The notes under the pieces: model-generated
The model's input: only the letters and a program-made list of their open reading frames with translations
What the model was told of the DNA's origin: nothing
Database searches by the model: none
Program-made: the position numbers and the translations under genes
Assembly (NCBI GenBank): GCA_963971535.1
Contig: OZ020587.1
Span: 158,265,328 to 158,329,327 of the forward strand
DNA: 64,000 bases
Origin: Notolepis coatsorum
Lineage: Eukaryota; Chordata; Actinopteri; Aulopiformes; Paralepididae
Direction: 5' to 3'
Shown here: positions 23,168 to 33,327 of the stretch, one piece after another
How positions within the stretch are numbered: the stretch's first letter is position 1
Layout of the letters: every line of letters begins with the position of its first letter

Positions 23168-24505
23168 CTATGGATTGTCAACATCGTGTGCCACAGCCGG
23201 CAGCTGGACAAGGCGTGCTACCGGTCGTAGGTACGTCTTGTCTCCAACTCGGACCTCAGCCGACCGGATGCATCCATCTGCACTTGCATTTAGTCTGACA
23301 ACCCTCCCAACGGGCCAGTGAGCACGTGGCAGCTGAGGGTCGACAATCATCACGACGGTGTCCTGGAGGAGACCATCAGTGTGTTGTCGCCACTTCTGGC
23401 GGACTTGAAGGGATGGCAAGTAGCTTCTGAGGAATTGCACCCAGAAGTGGTCCACCATCATTTGGCAATGCCGCCACCGTCTCCTGGTGAGTAGGTCCGG
23501 AGCGTAGGACACTTGTGGCAGGGAGGCGTCCCGCCGCCCCATCAGCAACATGTTTGGTGTCACAGGGTCCGGATCCGCAATGTCTGACGACACGTATCCT
23601 AAAGGTTTGGCATTGAGGATGCCTTCCACTTCGACCATAACAGTGAGCAGGACTTCTTCCTGGAGAGGCTGAGTACCGATCACCACCTGCAGAGCCTTCT
23701 TGACGGATTGTATCTCACGTTCCCAGGCACCACCAAAGTGGGGAGCTGCTGGTGGGTTGAACTGAAATTTGATCCTTTTCTTGGCAAGTATCTCCTGCAG
23801 CTGTGGCTCCATCGAGGCGAATGCCTCCCTCAGTTCCCTTTCTGCACCTCGGAAGTTCGTCCCCTGATCCGAGAGAATCTCAAAGGGGGTGCCTCTCCGG
23901 GCGATGAATCGTCTCAAAGCCAAGAGGAAGGCATCGGTGTCGATACTACTCAGCAGGTCTAAGTGGACACAGCGAGTGGTCAGGCATTTAAAGATGACTC
24001 CCCAACATTTTCTGGTGCCCCGCCCGACCTTGATGGTATATGGCCCGAAGCAGTCGATTCCTGTCGAGAAGAATGGCGGCTTAAGGATCCGCAAGCGGGC
24101 AGGAGGTAAGTCAGCCATCATTGGAACCACCGGCTTCCCTCTCCACTTCCTACATTCTGGGCAGGTCCTTTGATGATGTTTGATGGCCTGTCTACCCCGC
24201 AGGACCCAGTACTGGCGCCTGACTTCTGCAAAGACCCGATCGGGCCCTGGGTGGAGTAGGCGTGCATCCACATCCTTGATGAGGAGTTTTGTCACTGCAT
24301 GGCCAGGGTGGAGAACTATGGGGTGGATGTCGGTAGAGGAGGAGATGTCCAGGTGGCGAAACCGTCCACCAACTCGGAGAAGACCCATTGTATGATCCAT
24401 CTCTGGTGAGAGCGTACCGAGCTTACTACTGGGCAGTACTGGGTTTCCGGCTCTGAGACACTTAAGTTCCTCGGGGAAGCAGTCCGCCTGGCTGGCCTTC
24501 AGCAA
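23168..24505 (-). CDS. pol: BEL/Pao pol, integrase part (frameshifted 3' portion)
   Basis: 445 residues, the C-terminal part of Pol, which inserts the element's cDNA into the genome. Residues about 80-120 hold the zinc-binding HHCC-type region (a histidine in LLHPGPDRV, then TCPECRKW). The catalytic triad is seen as GIDCFGPY (about 152), LSDQGTNF (about 215) and GAWEREIQ (about 260). The C-terminal DUF5641-like segment (DTVVMIVD, WPVGRVVRL) ends the protein. The frame overlaps the upstream gag-pol frame by seven bases but is in a different phase. A one-step shift in the RNase H-integrase linker (about 24,530-24,575) separates them. The same linker is continuous in the other BEL/Pao copy, so this is a mutation and the ATG at 24,505 is only the first Met after it. 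Confidence 0.93.
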   Translation of the reverse strand: MLKASQADCFPEELKCLRAGNPVLPSSKLGTLSPEMDHTMGLLRVGGRFRHLDISSSTDIHPIVLHPGHAVTKLLIKDVDARLLHPGPDRVFAEVRRQYWVLRGRQAIKHHQRTCPECRKWRGKPVVPMMADLPPARLRILKPPFFSTGIDCFGPYTIKVGRGTRKCWGVIFKCLTTRCVHLDLLSSIDTDAFLLALRRFIARRGTPFEILSDQGTNFRGAERELREAFASMEPQLQEILAKKRIKFQFNPPAAPHFGGAWEREIQSVKKALQVVIGTQPLQEEVLLTVMVEVEGILNAKPLGYVSSDIADPDPVTPNMLLMGRRDASLPQVSYAPDLLTRRRWRHCQMMVDHFWVQFLRSYLPSLQVRQKWRQHTDGLLQDTVVMIVDPQLPRAHWPVGRVVRLNASADGCIRSAEVRVGDKTYLRPVARLVQLPAVAHDVDNP

Positions 24506-27500
24506 GAAGACTTCAGCGTCGTGCAGGTCAGGGTGAGGTAGAGAGGAGTCGGCCGCCGCCCAACGTAAAGAAACTGCTGGGTGGCTTTGACCAGGTCCGT
24601 CCAGCTGCGGAACTGCGAAACATCGGGTGTTTGGGATGCCGGATTAATCTGTGTGAGGCCACAGAAGATACTCTGCTTGAGCTCGGCCGCATCTTCTGGG
24701 TCTGTAGAGGTGGGAAGCAATGGCCATCTGTCGGGTGGACCACGGAGGAATGATGGTCCTTGAATCCACCGATTTGGTGCCGCCAGTTCAGCTAGGGTTT
24801 TGCCGCGGGTGAGATCATCGGCTGGATTGTTGGCTGTGTCCACGTAGCGCCAGGTGTGCAGGGCTGTCAGGTCTTGGATCTCGGAGACCCTGGTTCCCAC
24901 GAACACCTTGAACCTGCAGGACTCTGATGTCAGCCAGGTTAAGACTGTGGTAGAGTCAGTCCAGAGAAAGGTCTGGGAGATGCTTAGGGTGAGCTCCCGA
25001 TGAATCAGGGAGCACAACTGGGCTCCTGCCAGTGCTGCACAGAGCTCTAACCGTGGCATCGACTGCTGACGCTTTGGGGCCACCCTAGACCGTGCCATAA
25101 CAAATGAGACGTGGACTCTGTCATTACTCCTCATTGTGAGGTAGGCTACCGAGCCATACGCCTGTTCAGAGGCATCAGAGAAGATGTGGAGAGTGTAGTC
25201 TGTGGCTTCTGTGGCAACCTCCAGCGGTGCGTAGCTTCGCGGTAGGGAGATGTTCGGCAAGTCAGGGAGTTCCCTTTCCCAGCGTAACCAGGCCTCAAGG
25301 ATGTCAGGAGGGAGATTTGGGTCATCCCAGTCCCTCTTCTTAGCCCACAGTCTCTGGACTATAACCTTGGCCCGTGTTGTGTAGGGAATGATGGCTCCAA
25401 GAGGGTCATATTGGCGGGCTAGCACCCTGTAGACATAGCGCATGGTGGGAATCTCGCTCTCCAAAGGCTTGGACTTGTAGCCAAGTTGATCAGTTGGACA
25501 ATGCCACCGTAGGCCCAGGGCCGGCTCCTGGGTGTCAGTGTTCTTCTCTACAAGCCATAGCTCTGTGCTGTCCGATCTAGCGGTGGAGGGCAGATGGGAG
25601 ACCGCGGATGGGACGTTACTCGCCCACTGCCGGATCTCGAATCCTCCCAAGGCTAGACACTGGCGCATCTTGTCCACAAGGTGCTTGGCAGCCTCTGGCG
25701 TTGAAAGGCTCTGGAGACAGTTGTCCACATAGAACGACTTCTCTATGGACTGCAGGATATCCTCGTTTCCCTCCACATGATCTTTGACATGCTTCTGCAG
25801 TGCAAATGTTGCGCAGCAGGGGCTGCTTGTGGTCCCAAACGGCAAGACTTGCCATTGGTACACGTCCGGTTGCTCCTCCCTTTGCAGGTTTCGCCAGACA
25901 AACCGCAGCAGTGGCTGGTCCTCAGGTAACAGCCGAACTTGATGGAACATCGCTCGGATGTCCCCACTAATGGCGACGGTGTACTGCCGGAATCGCAGGA
26001 GGACCCCGATGAGCGATGGTCCGAGGGTTGGGCCTGGAAGAAGTTGCTCGTTGAGGGAGAGGCCGCGACAGGTGAAGGAGCAGTCGAAGACCAGACGATC
26101 CTTCCCATTATGGTGGACAAGGTGATGGGGGATGAACCATGACTCGTCAGACTTGGTCACCTCTTCTTTACCCAGCTTGGTAACACATCCTCCATCGATG
26201 AGCTTCTGGATCTCTGCTCCATAGATTTGAGCCTTGGCTGGATCCTTTACCAGTCGTCGCTCGGTGCTACGGAGTATTGGCATGACTGCTTCGGCAGTGG
26301 CTTTCAGTGGCGGCGCGTCCTTTACGCGGAGCAGAGGCGTGGCGTATCGGAGTGTGTCACCAACCTTCACCCTCTCAGTGCGTGCTTCCAGGATGCCCAC
26401 AGCCTCGTGGTCCAGACGGGACCTTACTGCTAGCTTTTCGCTTCTAAATGGAAGCACATCAAGCTGCCAGAGACGTTCAACGTGTTGATAGAGGTCGTCC
26501 GGTGCAGACTTGAGAGAGGTAAAGTAGCATGAAGTAGCATGCGACGCAAGACCATCTGGGCCTTGGAGTGCCCAGCCGAGCGCTGTGTGGACTGCTGCGG
26601 GTCCACCTTTGGGGCCAAATCTGATGGGTTCTTGCGGTGTGATCAGATGGGTGCAGTCTGCACCAATTAGCAGTAGTGGATGCACTTGACTGAAGTCCTG
26701 CAATGGGAGCCCCCTCAGGTGGCGATAGCGTTCCTGAAGTGCCGTCACAGGGTAAGACTGCTCTGACAGGGCTAATCGACCCGCTGTGAAGGCACCCTTC
26801 ACCAGGTGCTGTTCAGAAGGATGAGTCAGGGAGGCCACATGGAAGTCTACAGACTTGCCAGTGAGGCGAGCCACGTCCTGGCGAATCGTCCGCAGTGCGA
26901 GGGACTCCGCTTCGCCTTTAAGGTCCAGGTGTCGAGCTGCAGCTGGCAGTATTATCGTGCGTTCGGCTCCATCGTCTAGGATCGCATAAGTGTGCAGTGA
27001 CTTGCTTCCGTTGGTAATGACGATTGGTACCACCTTAAGGTACACCTTCCCTCCTCGTCTGGAGTTGGAGAGAGAGGCGCCCTCCTTCGGTGTGATGAGG
27101 TAGAAGCGGGGGCCTGGCTTGGCAATGGCGTGGAGGACTCTGAGGTGGACCTCCTGGCACTCACTGCATGCTTTCCTCAAGGTGCAGGCATCTTGCTCGT
27201 GGCTGGTACGACCGCAATGACGACAACGTTTGCCATTTGCTATCCACTCCTCAACCTTTCCTGGCGAGCATTGGACAATGTCTGGACACTGCGATAGGTA
27301 GTGCTCGGCACTCCTGCAGAAGAGACACATCCTCTTGAACTGCTGCTTCTTGGCTTCTGATCGAGATGTCTCAGCAGGCTGACGGCTGTCATGTTCAGGC
27401 TTGTCGGAGCCATGATAAACGTGGAAAGGCTGGTTGCGAGGTCTGGGTGGGGGAACTTGCTTATCTCTCTTAGGGAACTGTGTCCCTTCCATCCGATGGC

Positions 27501-29310
27501 GCTGTGCCATTCTCTCCGACAGTCTTTGAGCGTCAGCCTTTACCCTGAGCCAGTCGGCGAGGTCTCGAAGGTCGTACGGGTTTAGGCTGGTCGTGTCGAG
27601 GCGACCTCGAGCCTGTAGGTGCTCCACAAAGCCATCTCTCACTTGCGTAGGGAGTTTACACAGGAGCCGGTCCACATGGCCGGTCGACCTGACTTCCATC
27701 CCGTTAGGTCCTTCCAGTGATGTGAGCATTCCCACTAGCAAGTCGACGCTAAGGGCGAAGCTCTGGAAGGCTTTGGTATCTCCTGCTTTGAGATCAGGAG
27801 CGTTCAGTAGTGCGGCAATCTCGCTTTGTGCAAGCTGATATGGCTGTCCGTATTGCCGCTGCAAGGCCTGCATGGCGGCGGTGTAGGGTTGCGCATAATG
27901 CCTGCAGGACTGGGCTATCAGCTTAGCCTCATCTAGAACCAGCTGCTCCATAAGTACACGGTACTTGTAGTGCTCAGAAAGTTCAGGGTGGGCATCGAGC
28001 AGGTGATCCAGCGCCATCTTAAGGTCTGTAAACTCTCTCTCGCTGTCATGGACCAGGTTAGGCAGTTTAGGTACAGGGACTGGCTGCCTGGGAGGCTGGA
28101 GAGCGTATGGATCCTGTAGTGCTGTGTACTGGGCCTGACGGACATACTGGACCGGTGGAACTGCTACATGATAGTAGGGTGCTGGACCGGGTGTTGGATG
28201 CACCAGCTGGTAGGCTGGCTGAGTCGATGGAGCAGGCTGAGGCTGATACACTGGTTGTGGATGGTGGCTCAGTTGGTGCGGCAATGCTTGGTACACTTGC
28301 TGAGCAGTGATGATTGGTTGAGGCCGATATGCCCTCGCTGCTGCAACAGCGGTTGTGTATGGTGAACATGCCGCTGTCCAGGAGGGTAGTTGATGGGTAG
28401 ACTGCTGAGGTGCACCTGCTGTATGTTGGCCCACTGGCTGGAGAGCAGTTGCAGTGGGCAACCGTTGTGCAGGGTAGAGCGCTGTTGCAGTCTGGAGTTG
28501 ATAGTTAGGCTGTGCAGGCGTAGCTGTGGTATATTGATACGCTTGATATGCAGATCTCATCGGCGTAAACTCATACCGGGTCCGTGCGGCCGCTGGTGTG
28601 CTGCCATGCCTGCTCCTCACCATTGATGACACAGGCTGGTTTGACCGGTAGGTAGACTGGTGACTTGGTACCGTTGGCATTTGCTGGCCCACGTGACCCA
28701 CTGCTAGCATCACCTGGAAGTCAGACTGTGGCATGACCAGACTCATCGCGGTGGGGGCTGGGGGCCTCAGAGCTGCCCCGAACAGCGGTGCGGCGGTTAC
28801 TGTCGGCGGTAGAGACTGAATCGACATGTAGGCTTGCTGCCTTTGGCCCGGTGTACAGGTTGTGGCTTGAGACTGTAACGTTGCAGTTGTTGGGCACAGC
28901 AGCGGTATTAGTGGCAGCGGGCTCGACCATGGTGAGCGGCTGGGTGGGACACTCAGACTATGATGTGACAATGGTGGTGGAAGGCGTAGGGGCATGGTAG
29001 AGCAAGGTCCTCTTGCGTCAGAGGTGCCACCTGTTAGGCTCCGACTGTGGTGGCTCTGCTCTGATGGGGATGGCGATGTGAGCCCCACACACACTTCCCG
29101 CTGGTCAGGCCGGGTGTTAGCATACGGTGATAGGTCCCCGTGTCGCGTCTGATCGACTGCTCCCGGCAATGAGTGGCAGGGAGGGGGCCCGAGCGCAGTG
29201 TGGAGCTGGTCACCTGTAGCTGCAACCTCGGTCTGCAGGCTGAGTGACCGCAGCTGCTGTGCGGTGGCACCTTCGCTGTCATCTGGTAGAGGCGGTGCAG
29301 TATTAGGCAT
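24499..29310 (-). CDS. gag-pol: BEL/Pao gag-protease-RT-RNase H polyprotein
   Basis: 1,603 residues. An N-terminal Pro/Gln/Tyr-rich gag region (1-about 420) precedes a helical capsid-like part and two CCHC knuckles (CLFCRSAEHYLSQC and CRHCGRTSHEQDAC, about 660-705). The retropepsin-type protease has ILDDGAERT (about 780). The RT has SGDIRAMF (about 1,116), PFGTTSSPCC and the YVDN catalytic variant (about 1,193). RNase H has FSDASEQAYGS (about 1,377) and LWTDSTTVL (about 1,450). The ATG at 29,310 lies 148 bp after the LTR, the only suitable start. Read-through to integrase is broken by the shift at the 3' end. The element is on the strand opposite to its host LTR element. Confidence 0.95.
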   Translation of the reverse strand: MPNTAPPLPDDSEGATAQQLRSLSLQTEVAATGDQLHTALGPPPCHSLPGAVDQTRHGDLSPYANTRPDQREVCVGLTSPSPSEQSHHSRSLTGGTSDARGPCSTMPLRLPPPLSHHSLSVPPSRSPWSSPLPLIPLLCPTTATLQSQATTCTPGQRQQAYMSIQSLPPTVTAAPLFGAALRPPAPTAMSLVMPQSDFQVMLAVGHVGQQMPTVPSHQSTYRSNQPVSSMVRSRHGSTPAAARTRYEFTPMRSAYQAYQYTTATPAQPNYQLQTATALYPAQRLPTATALQPVGQHTAGAPQQSTHQLPSWTAACSPYTTAVAAARAYRPQPIITAQQVYQALPHQLSHHPQPVYQPQPAPSTQPAYQLVHPTPGPAPYYHVAVPPVQYVRQAQYTALQDPYALQPPRQPVPVPKLPNLVHDSEREFTDLKMALDHLLDAHPELSEHYKYRVLMEQLVLDEAKLIAQSCRHYAQPYTAAMQALQRQYGQPYQLAQSEIAALLNAPDLKAGDTKAFQSFALSVDLLVGMLTSLEGPNGMEVRSTGHVDRLLCKLPTQVRDGFVEHLQARGRLDTTSLNPYDLRDLADWLRVKADAQRLSERMAQRHRMEGTQFPKRDKQVPPPRPRNQPFHVYHGSDKPEHDSRQPAETSRSEAKKQQFKRMCLFCRSAEHYLSQCPDIVQCSPGKVEEWIANGKRCRHCGRTSHEQDACTLRKACSECQEVHLRVLHAIAKPGPRFYLITPKEGASLSNSRRGGKVYLKVVPIVITNGSKSLHTYAILDDGAERTIILPAAARHLDLKGEAESLALRTIRQDVARLTGKSVDFHVASLTHPSEQHLVKGAFTAGRLALSEQSYPVTALQERYRHLRGLPLQDFSQVHPLLLIGADCTHLITPQEPIRFGPKGGPAAVHTALGWALQGPDGLASHATSCYFTSLKSAPDDLYQHVERLWQLDVLPFRSEKLAVRSRLDHEAVGILEARTERVKVGDTLRYATPLLRVKDAPPLKATAEAVMPILRSTERRLVKDPAKAQIYGAEIQKLIDGGCVTKLGKEEVTKSDESWFIPHHLVHHNGKDRLVFDCSFTCRGLSLNEQLLPGPTLGPSLIGVLLRFRQYTVAISGDIRAMFHQVRLLPEDQPLLRFVWRNLQREEQPDVYQWQVLPFGTTSSPCCATFALQKHVKDHVEGNEDILQSIEKSFYVDNCLQSLSTPEAAKHLVDKMRQCLALGGFEIRQWASNVPSAVSHLPSTARSDSTELWLVEKNTDTQEPALGLRWHCPTDQLGYKSKPLESEIPTMRYVYRVLARQYDPLGAIIPYTTRAKVIVQRLWAKKRDWDDPNLPPDILEAWLRWERELPDLPNISLPRSYAPLEVATEATDYTLHIFSDASEQAYGSVAYLTMRSNDRVHVSFVMARSRVAPKRQQSMPRLELCAALAGAQLCSLIHRELTLSISQTFLWTDSTTVLTWLTSESCRFKVFVGTRVSEIQDLTALHTWRYVDTANNPADDLTRGKTLAELAAPNRWIQGPSFLRGPPDRWPLLPTSTDPEDAAELKQSIFCGLTQINPASQTPDVSQFRSWTDLVKATQQFLYVGRRPTPLYLTLTCTTLKSSC

Positions 29311-29440
29311 GAGGGACTGTGGTAAGCTAACCTGATAGCCTTGCAGGTGTGCTGGAAGCTGTCGCAGCCTTCCTCCTCATCTTCCATTTTCGTCTGCTGC
29401 TGTTCTCTGTGTGTCCATGGCGCCGTCGTGGGTGAAGTTC

Positions 29441-29457
29441 TCCGGCTCGAAGGACCA
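29441..29457 (-). other. Primer-binding site, tRNA-Tyr
   Basis: On the minus strand TGGTCCTTCGAGCCGGA starts one base after the LTR. It matches the 3' end of vertebrate tRNA-Tyr (CTCGAAGGA plus CCA) over the whole 17 bases. A duplicate lies at 33,458-33,474. Confidence 0.9.
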
Positions 29458-29458
29458 A

Positions 29459-30575
29459 TATTGAAGATATAATGCTTGTTTGCAAAGTTTGCTGGAGCCA
29501 CTTCATCCAGAAGGGCACACCCCAGTCAGAGAGCGGACGCAGACACAGAGAACAGTCCTTTCGTATTTATTAAGGATTCTGTTGTTGAGCGATATGCTTC
29601 CATCCAGGTCGTAGGGCTGGATGGAGCAATCAAAGATTGAGTGAGTGGTGTTCTGCAACAGATAAGCAGAACACACAATAATTAACAGAGGTACATGCTT
29701 ATTAATCATAACCTGAACACACAGCAAAATATGCTATCTAGCATATTAGCATTGGCCGCATGGACCAAACATAATGCACACAACTGAAAAGATGCTATCT
29801 AGCATATTAGCATCGGCCGCATGGACCAAACATAATGCACACAACTGAAAAGATGCTATCTAGCATATTAGCATCGGCCGCATGGACCAAACATAATGCA
29901 CACAACTGAAAAGATGCTATCTAGCATATTAGCATCGGCCGCATGGACCAAACATAATGCACACAACTGAAAAGATGCTATCTAGCATATTAGCATTAGC
30001 TGCATGGACCAAACATAATGCACACAACTGAAAAGATGCTATCTAGCATATTAGCATCGGCCGCATGGACCAAACATAATGCACACAACTGAAAAGATGC
30101 TATCTAGCATATTAGCATCGGCCGCATGGACCAACATAACAAGTAAATGGCAGAATGCAATGGCATCCAGAACACACAACTGAAGAGATGCTATAGCATT
30201 ATTGGCATTAGCATAGCTCAATTAGCAGCATGAATTAACACAACGTAGCAAACCAAATCATAGTCACACATGCATGTCACAGCATCTCAACACATAAGGC
30301 AGGCTACATATGACATGTATCTATCATTACCATAGGCACTATATTTGTAGGCTATTGGTGACTTACTTAGTTCATGAACGCACTCTCTCACTGGGAAAGC
30401 AGACAGCAATGGAACACATGGGCGGCAAGATGGCCGCTGTATTTAAACCCATTAGGACCCCTGGGCTGTCCAGAGAGATGCCAGACTATAAATAATAGGA
30501 CCCCTGGGCCATCAAAGAAGTGCCTGACTGGAAATGACAATACACAGCATAACAAATCATGGGGAATTTACAACA
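29459..30575 (-). repeat. 5' LTR of the BEL/Pao element
   Basis: 1,117 bp. Differs from the 3' LTR only at scattered single bases (for example CCCCAGTC against CCCCGGTC and one repeat unit). Followed on the plus strand by the target duplication CATAG. Confidence 0.95.
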
Positions 30576-30627
30576 CATAGTATAATAAATAGAAGCAATA
30601 TAAAAATGGCCAACAGTAGTCAGGCCA

Positions 30628-31302
30628 ATGGTGGGGGCAGACATTTCATTGACCGAATTGAGCAGTGACGTTAACCTGATTGATTTGAATATGACTGATT
30701 CCCCTCATGAGACGAGCGTGATGGAGGGACTGGAAATAATGTCTTCAACTCCGACACAGGGGGCCTTTGAGGAGAGAGAACCAGAGACAACTGTTTTACC
30801 AGAGCCGATCCACGCTGGAGTGTCCCTTACAGGTGACTGCAATTTAACCAAGAGACAAAGAAAGCAACTGAGGAGAGCGATGTTGTTGCAGCAGTCCCAG
30901 GGAGTTGACTCTGGCCGTAAGGCTGGAACAGAGACCGACAGCAGGTATGGGATAATACACGAACAGTTTCTACAGACCACCAGTGTCCCTTGCCCAGGTT
31001 TCCCCCACCCCCAACATCAGCACCAAACTGAGAGACGTGGCCCGGTGACGAGGAGCCAGTCAGCGAGGGCCAGAGTTGGATCCAGAGCTCGGCCATTTGA
31101 GTGCTGGCCGTGCGGGAATCTCGGACATACATCGAGGGACTGTGATCAGGACGTTCAACCCGGAGAAGGAGTCCCCCGATGGGCGCTCAAACGAAGAGGC
31201 GGATACAGGCAAAACCAAGGTTGGTATCAAGAACAGTGCCCACAGCCCGCAAGCTCCCCCTGTCCAGGACCCCCTCAGCACCAGAGCCAAGAGGAGAGGC
31301 GG
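30628..31302 (+). pseudogene. Gag-like ORF of the 35-kb element, truncated duplicate
   Basis: Identical start to the ORF at 34,645 but cut at 31,302 by the duplication junction, after which antisense BEL/Pao gag follows. It retains the CCHC knuckle (CWPCGNLGHTSRDC). Beyond the junction the frame ends within a few codons (31,314), so it is a by-product of the duplication. Confidence 0.85.
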
Positions 31303-33327
31303 ACACTGCGATAGGTAGTGCTCGGCACTCCTGCAGAAGAGACACATCCTCTTGAACTGCTGCTTCTTGGCTTCTGATCGAGATGTCTCAGCAGGCTGAC
31401 GGCTGTCATGTTCAGGCTTGTCGGAGCCATGATAAACGTGGAAAGGCTGGTTGCGAGGTCTGGGTGGGGGAACTTGCTTATCTCTCTTAGGGAACTGTGT
31501 CCCTTCCATCCGATGGCGCTGTGCCATTCTCTCCGACAGTCTTTGAGCGTCAGCCTTTACCCTGAGCCAGTCGGCGAGGTCTCGAAGGTCGTACGGGTTT
31601 AGGCTGGTCGTGTCGAGGCGACCTCGAGCCTGTAGGTGCTCCACAAAGCCATCTCTCACTTGCGTAGGGAGTTTACACAGGAGCCGGTCCACATGGCCGG
31701 TCGACCTGACTTCCATCCCGTTAGGTCCTTCCAGTGATGTGAGCATTCCCACTAGCAAGTCGACGCTAAGGGCGAAGCTCTGGAAGGCTTTGGTATCTCC
31801 TGCTTTGAGATCAGGAGCGTTCAGTAGTGCGGCAATCTCGCTTTGTGCAAGCTGATATGGCTGTCCGTATTGCCGCTGCAAGGCCTGCATGGCGGCGGTG
31901 TAGGGTTGCGCATAATGCCTGCAGGACTGGGCTATCAGCTTAGCCTCATCTAGAACCAGCTGCTCCATAAGTACACGGTACTTGTAGTGCTCAGAAAGTT
32001 CAGGGTGGGCATCTAGCAGGTGATCCAGCGCCATCTTAAGGTCTGTAAACTCTCTCTCGCTGTCATGGACCAGGTTAGGCAGTTTAGGTACAGGGACTGG
32101 CTGCCTGGGAGACTGGAGAGCGTATGGATCCTGTAGTGCTGTGTACTGGGCCTGACGGACATACTGGACCGGTGGAACTGCTACATGATAGTAGGGTGCT
32201 GGACCGGGTGTTGGATGCACCAGCTGGTAGGCTGGCTGAGTCGATGGAGCAGGCTGAGGCTGATACACTGGTTGTGGATGGTGGCTCAGTTGGTGCGGCA
32301 ATGCTTGGTACACTTGCTGAGCAGTGATGATTGGTTGAGGCCGATATGCCCTCGCTGCTGCAACAGCGGTTGTGTATGGTGAACATGCCGCTGTCCAGGA
32401 GGGTAGTTGATGGGTAGACTGCTGAGGTGCACCTGCTGTATGTTGGCCCACTGGCTGGAGAGCAGTTGCAGTGGGCAACCGTTGTGCAGGGTAGAGCGCT
32501 GTTGCAGTCTGGAGTTGATAGTTAGGCTGTGCAGGCGTAGCTGTGGTATATTGATACGCTTGATATGCAGATCTCATCGGCGTAAACTCATACCGGGTCC
32601 GTGCGGCCGCTGGTGTGCTGCCATGCCTGCTCCTCACCATTGATGACACAGGCTGGTTTGACCGGTAGGTAGACTGGTGACTTGGTACCGTTGGCATTTG
32701 CTGGCCCACGTGACCCACTGCTAGCATCACCTGGAAGTCAGACTGTGGCATGACCAGACTCATCGCGGTGGGGGCTGGGGGCCTCAGAGCTGCCCCGAAC
32801 AGCGGTGCGGCGGTTACTGTCGGCGGTAGAGACTGAATCGACATGTAGGCTTGCTGCCTTTGGCCCGGTGTACAGGTTGTGGCTTGAGACTGTAACGTTG
32901 CAGTTGTTGGGCACAGCAGCGGTATTAGTGGCAGCGGGCTCGACCATGGTGAGCGGCTGGGTGGGACACTCAGACTATGATGTGACAATGGTGGTGGAAG
33001 GCGTAGGGGCATGGTAGAGCAAGGTCCTCTTGCGTCAGAGGTGCCACCTGTTAGGCTCCGACTGTGGTGGCTCTGCTCTGATGGGGATGGCGATGTGAGC
33101 CCCACACACACTTCCCGCTGGTCAGGCCGGGTGTTAGCATACGGTGATAGGTCCCCGTGTCGCGTCTGATCGACTGCTCCCGGCAATGAGTGGCAGGGAG
33201 GGGGCCCGAGCGCAGTGTGGAGCTGGTCACCTGTAGCTGCAACCTCGGTCTGCAGGCTGAGTGACCGCAGCTGCTGTGCGGTGGCACCTTCGCTGTCATC
33301 TGGTAGAGGCGGTGCAGTATTAGGCAT
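31060..33327 (-). pseudogene. Chimeric BEL/Pao gag ORF made by the duplication
   Basis: 755 codons. The first about 675 equal the BEL/Pao gag N-terminus and run into the first CCHC knuckle. The last about 80 are antisense sequence of the outer element's gag-like ORF. The join at 31,303 falls just after the last cysteine of the first knuckle, so the second knuckle, protease and all of pol are lost. It keeps its own LTR (33,476-34,592) and primer site upstream, so it could be transcribed, but the C-terminus is not a natural protein. Confidence 0.9.

Larger units (their letters stand above)
21988..30575 (-). mobile_element. Full-length BEL/Pao LTR retrotransposon
   Basis: 8,588 bp on the minus strand. 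It has two 1,117-bp LTRs (29,459-30,575 is the 5' LTR and 21,988-23,104 the 3' LTR). On the minus strand each LTR runs TGTTG...CAATA. The 5-bp target duplication CATAG lies at 21,983-21,987 and 30,576-30,580, as expected for BEL/Pao. A tRNA-Tyr primer site, gag-pro-pol and a purine-rich tract are all present. LTRs are nearly identical by eye, so insertion was recent. One frameshift in pol (near 24,540) is the only clear damage. Confidence 0.95.
27286..31302. repeat. Tandem duplication, copy 1 (4,017 bp)
   Basis: Holds the BEL/Pao gag from the first knuckle to the start codon, the 5' LTR, the CATAG duplication and the first 722 bp of the outer element after it. The same sequence follows directly at 31,303-35,319, offset exactly 4,017 bp. 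I saw about four single-base differences. Confidence 0.95.
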
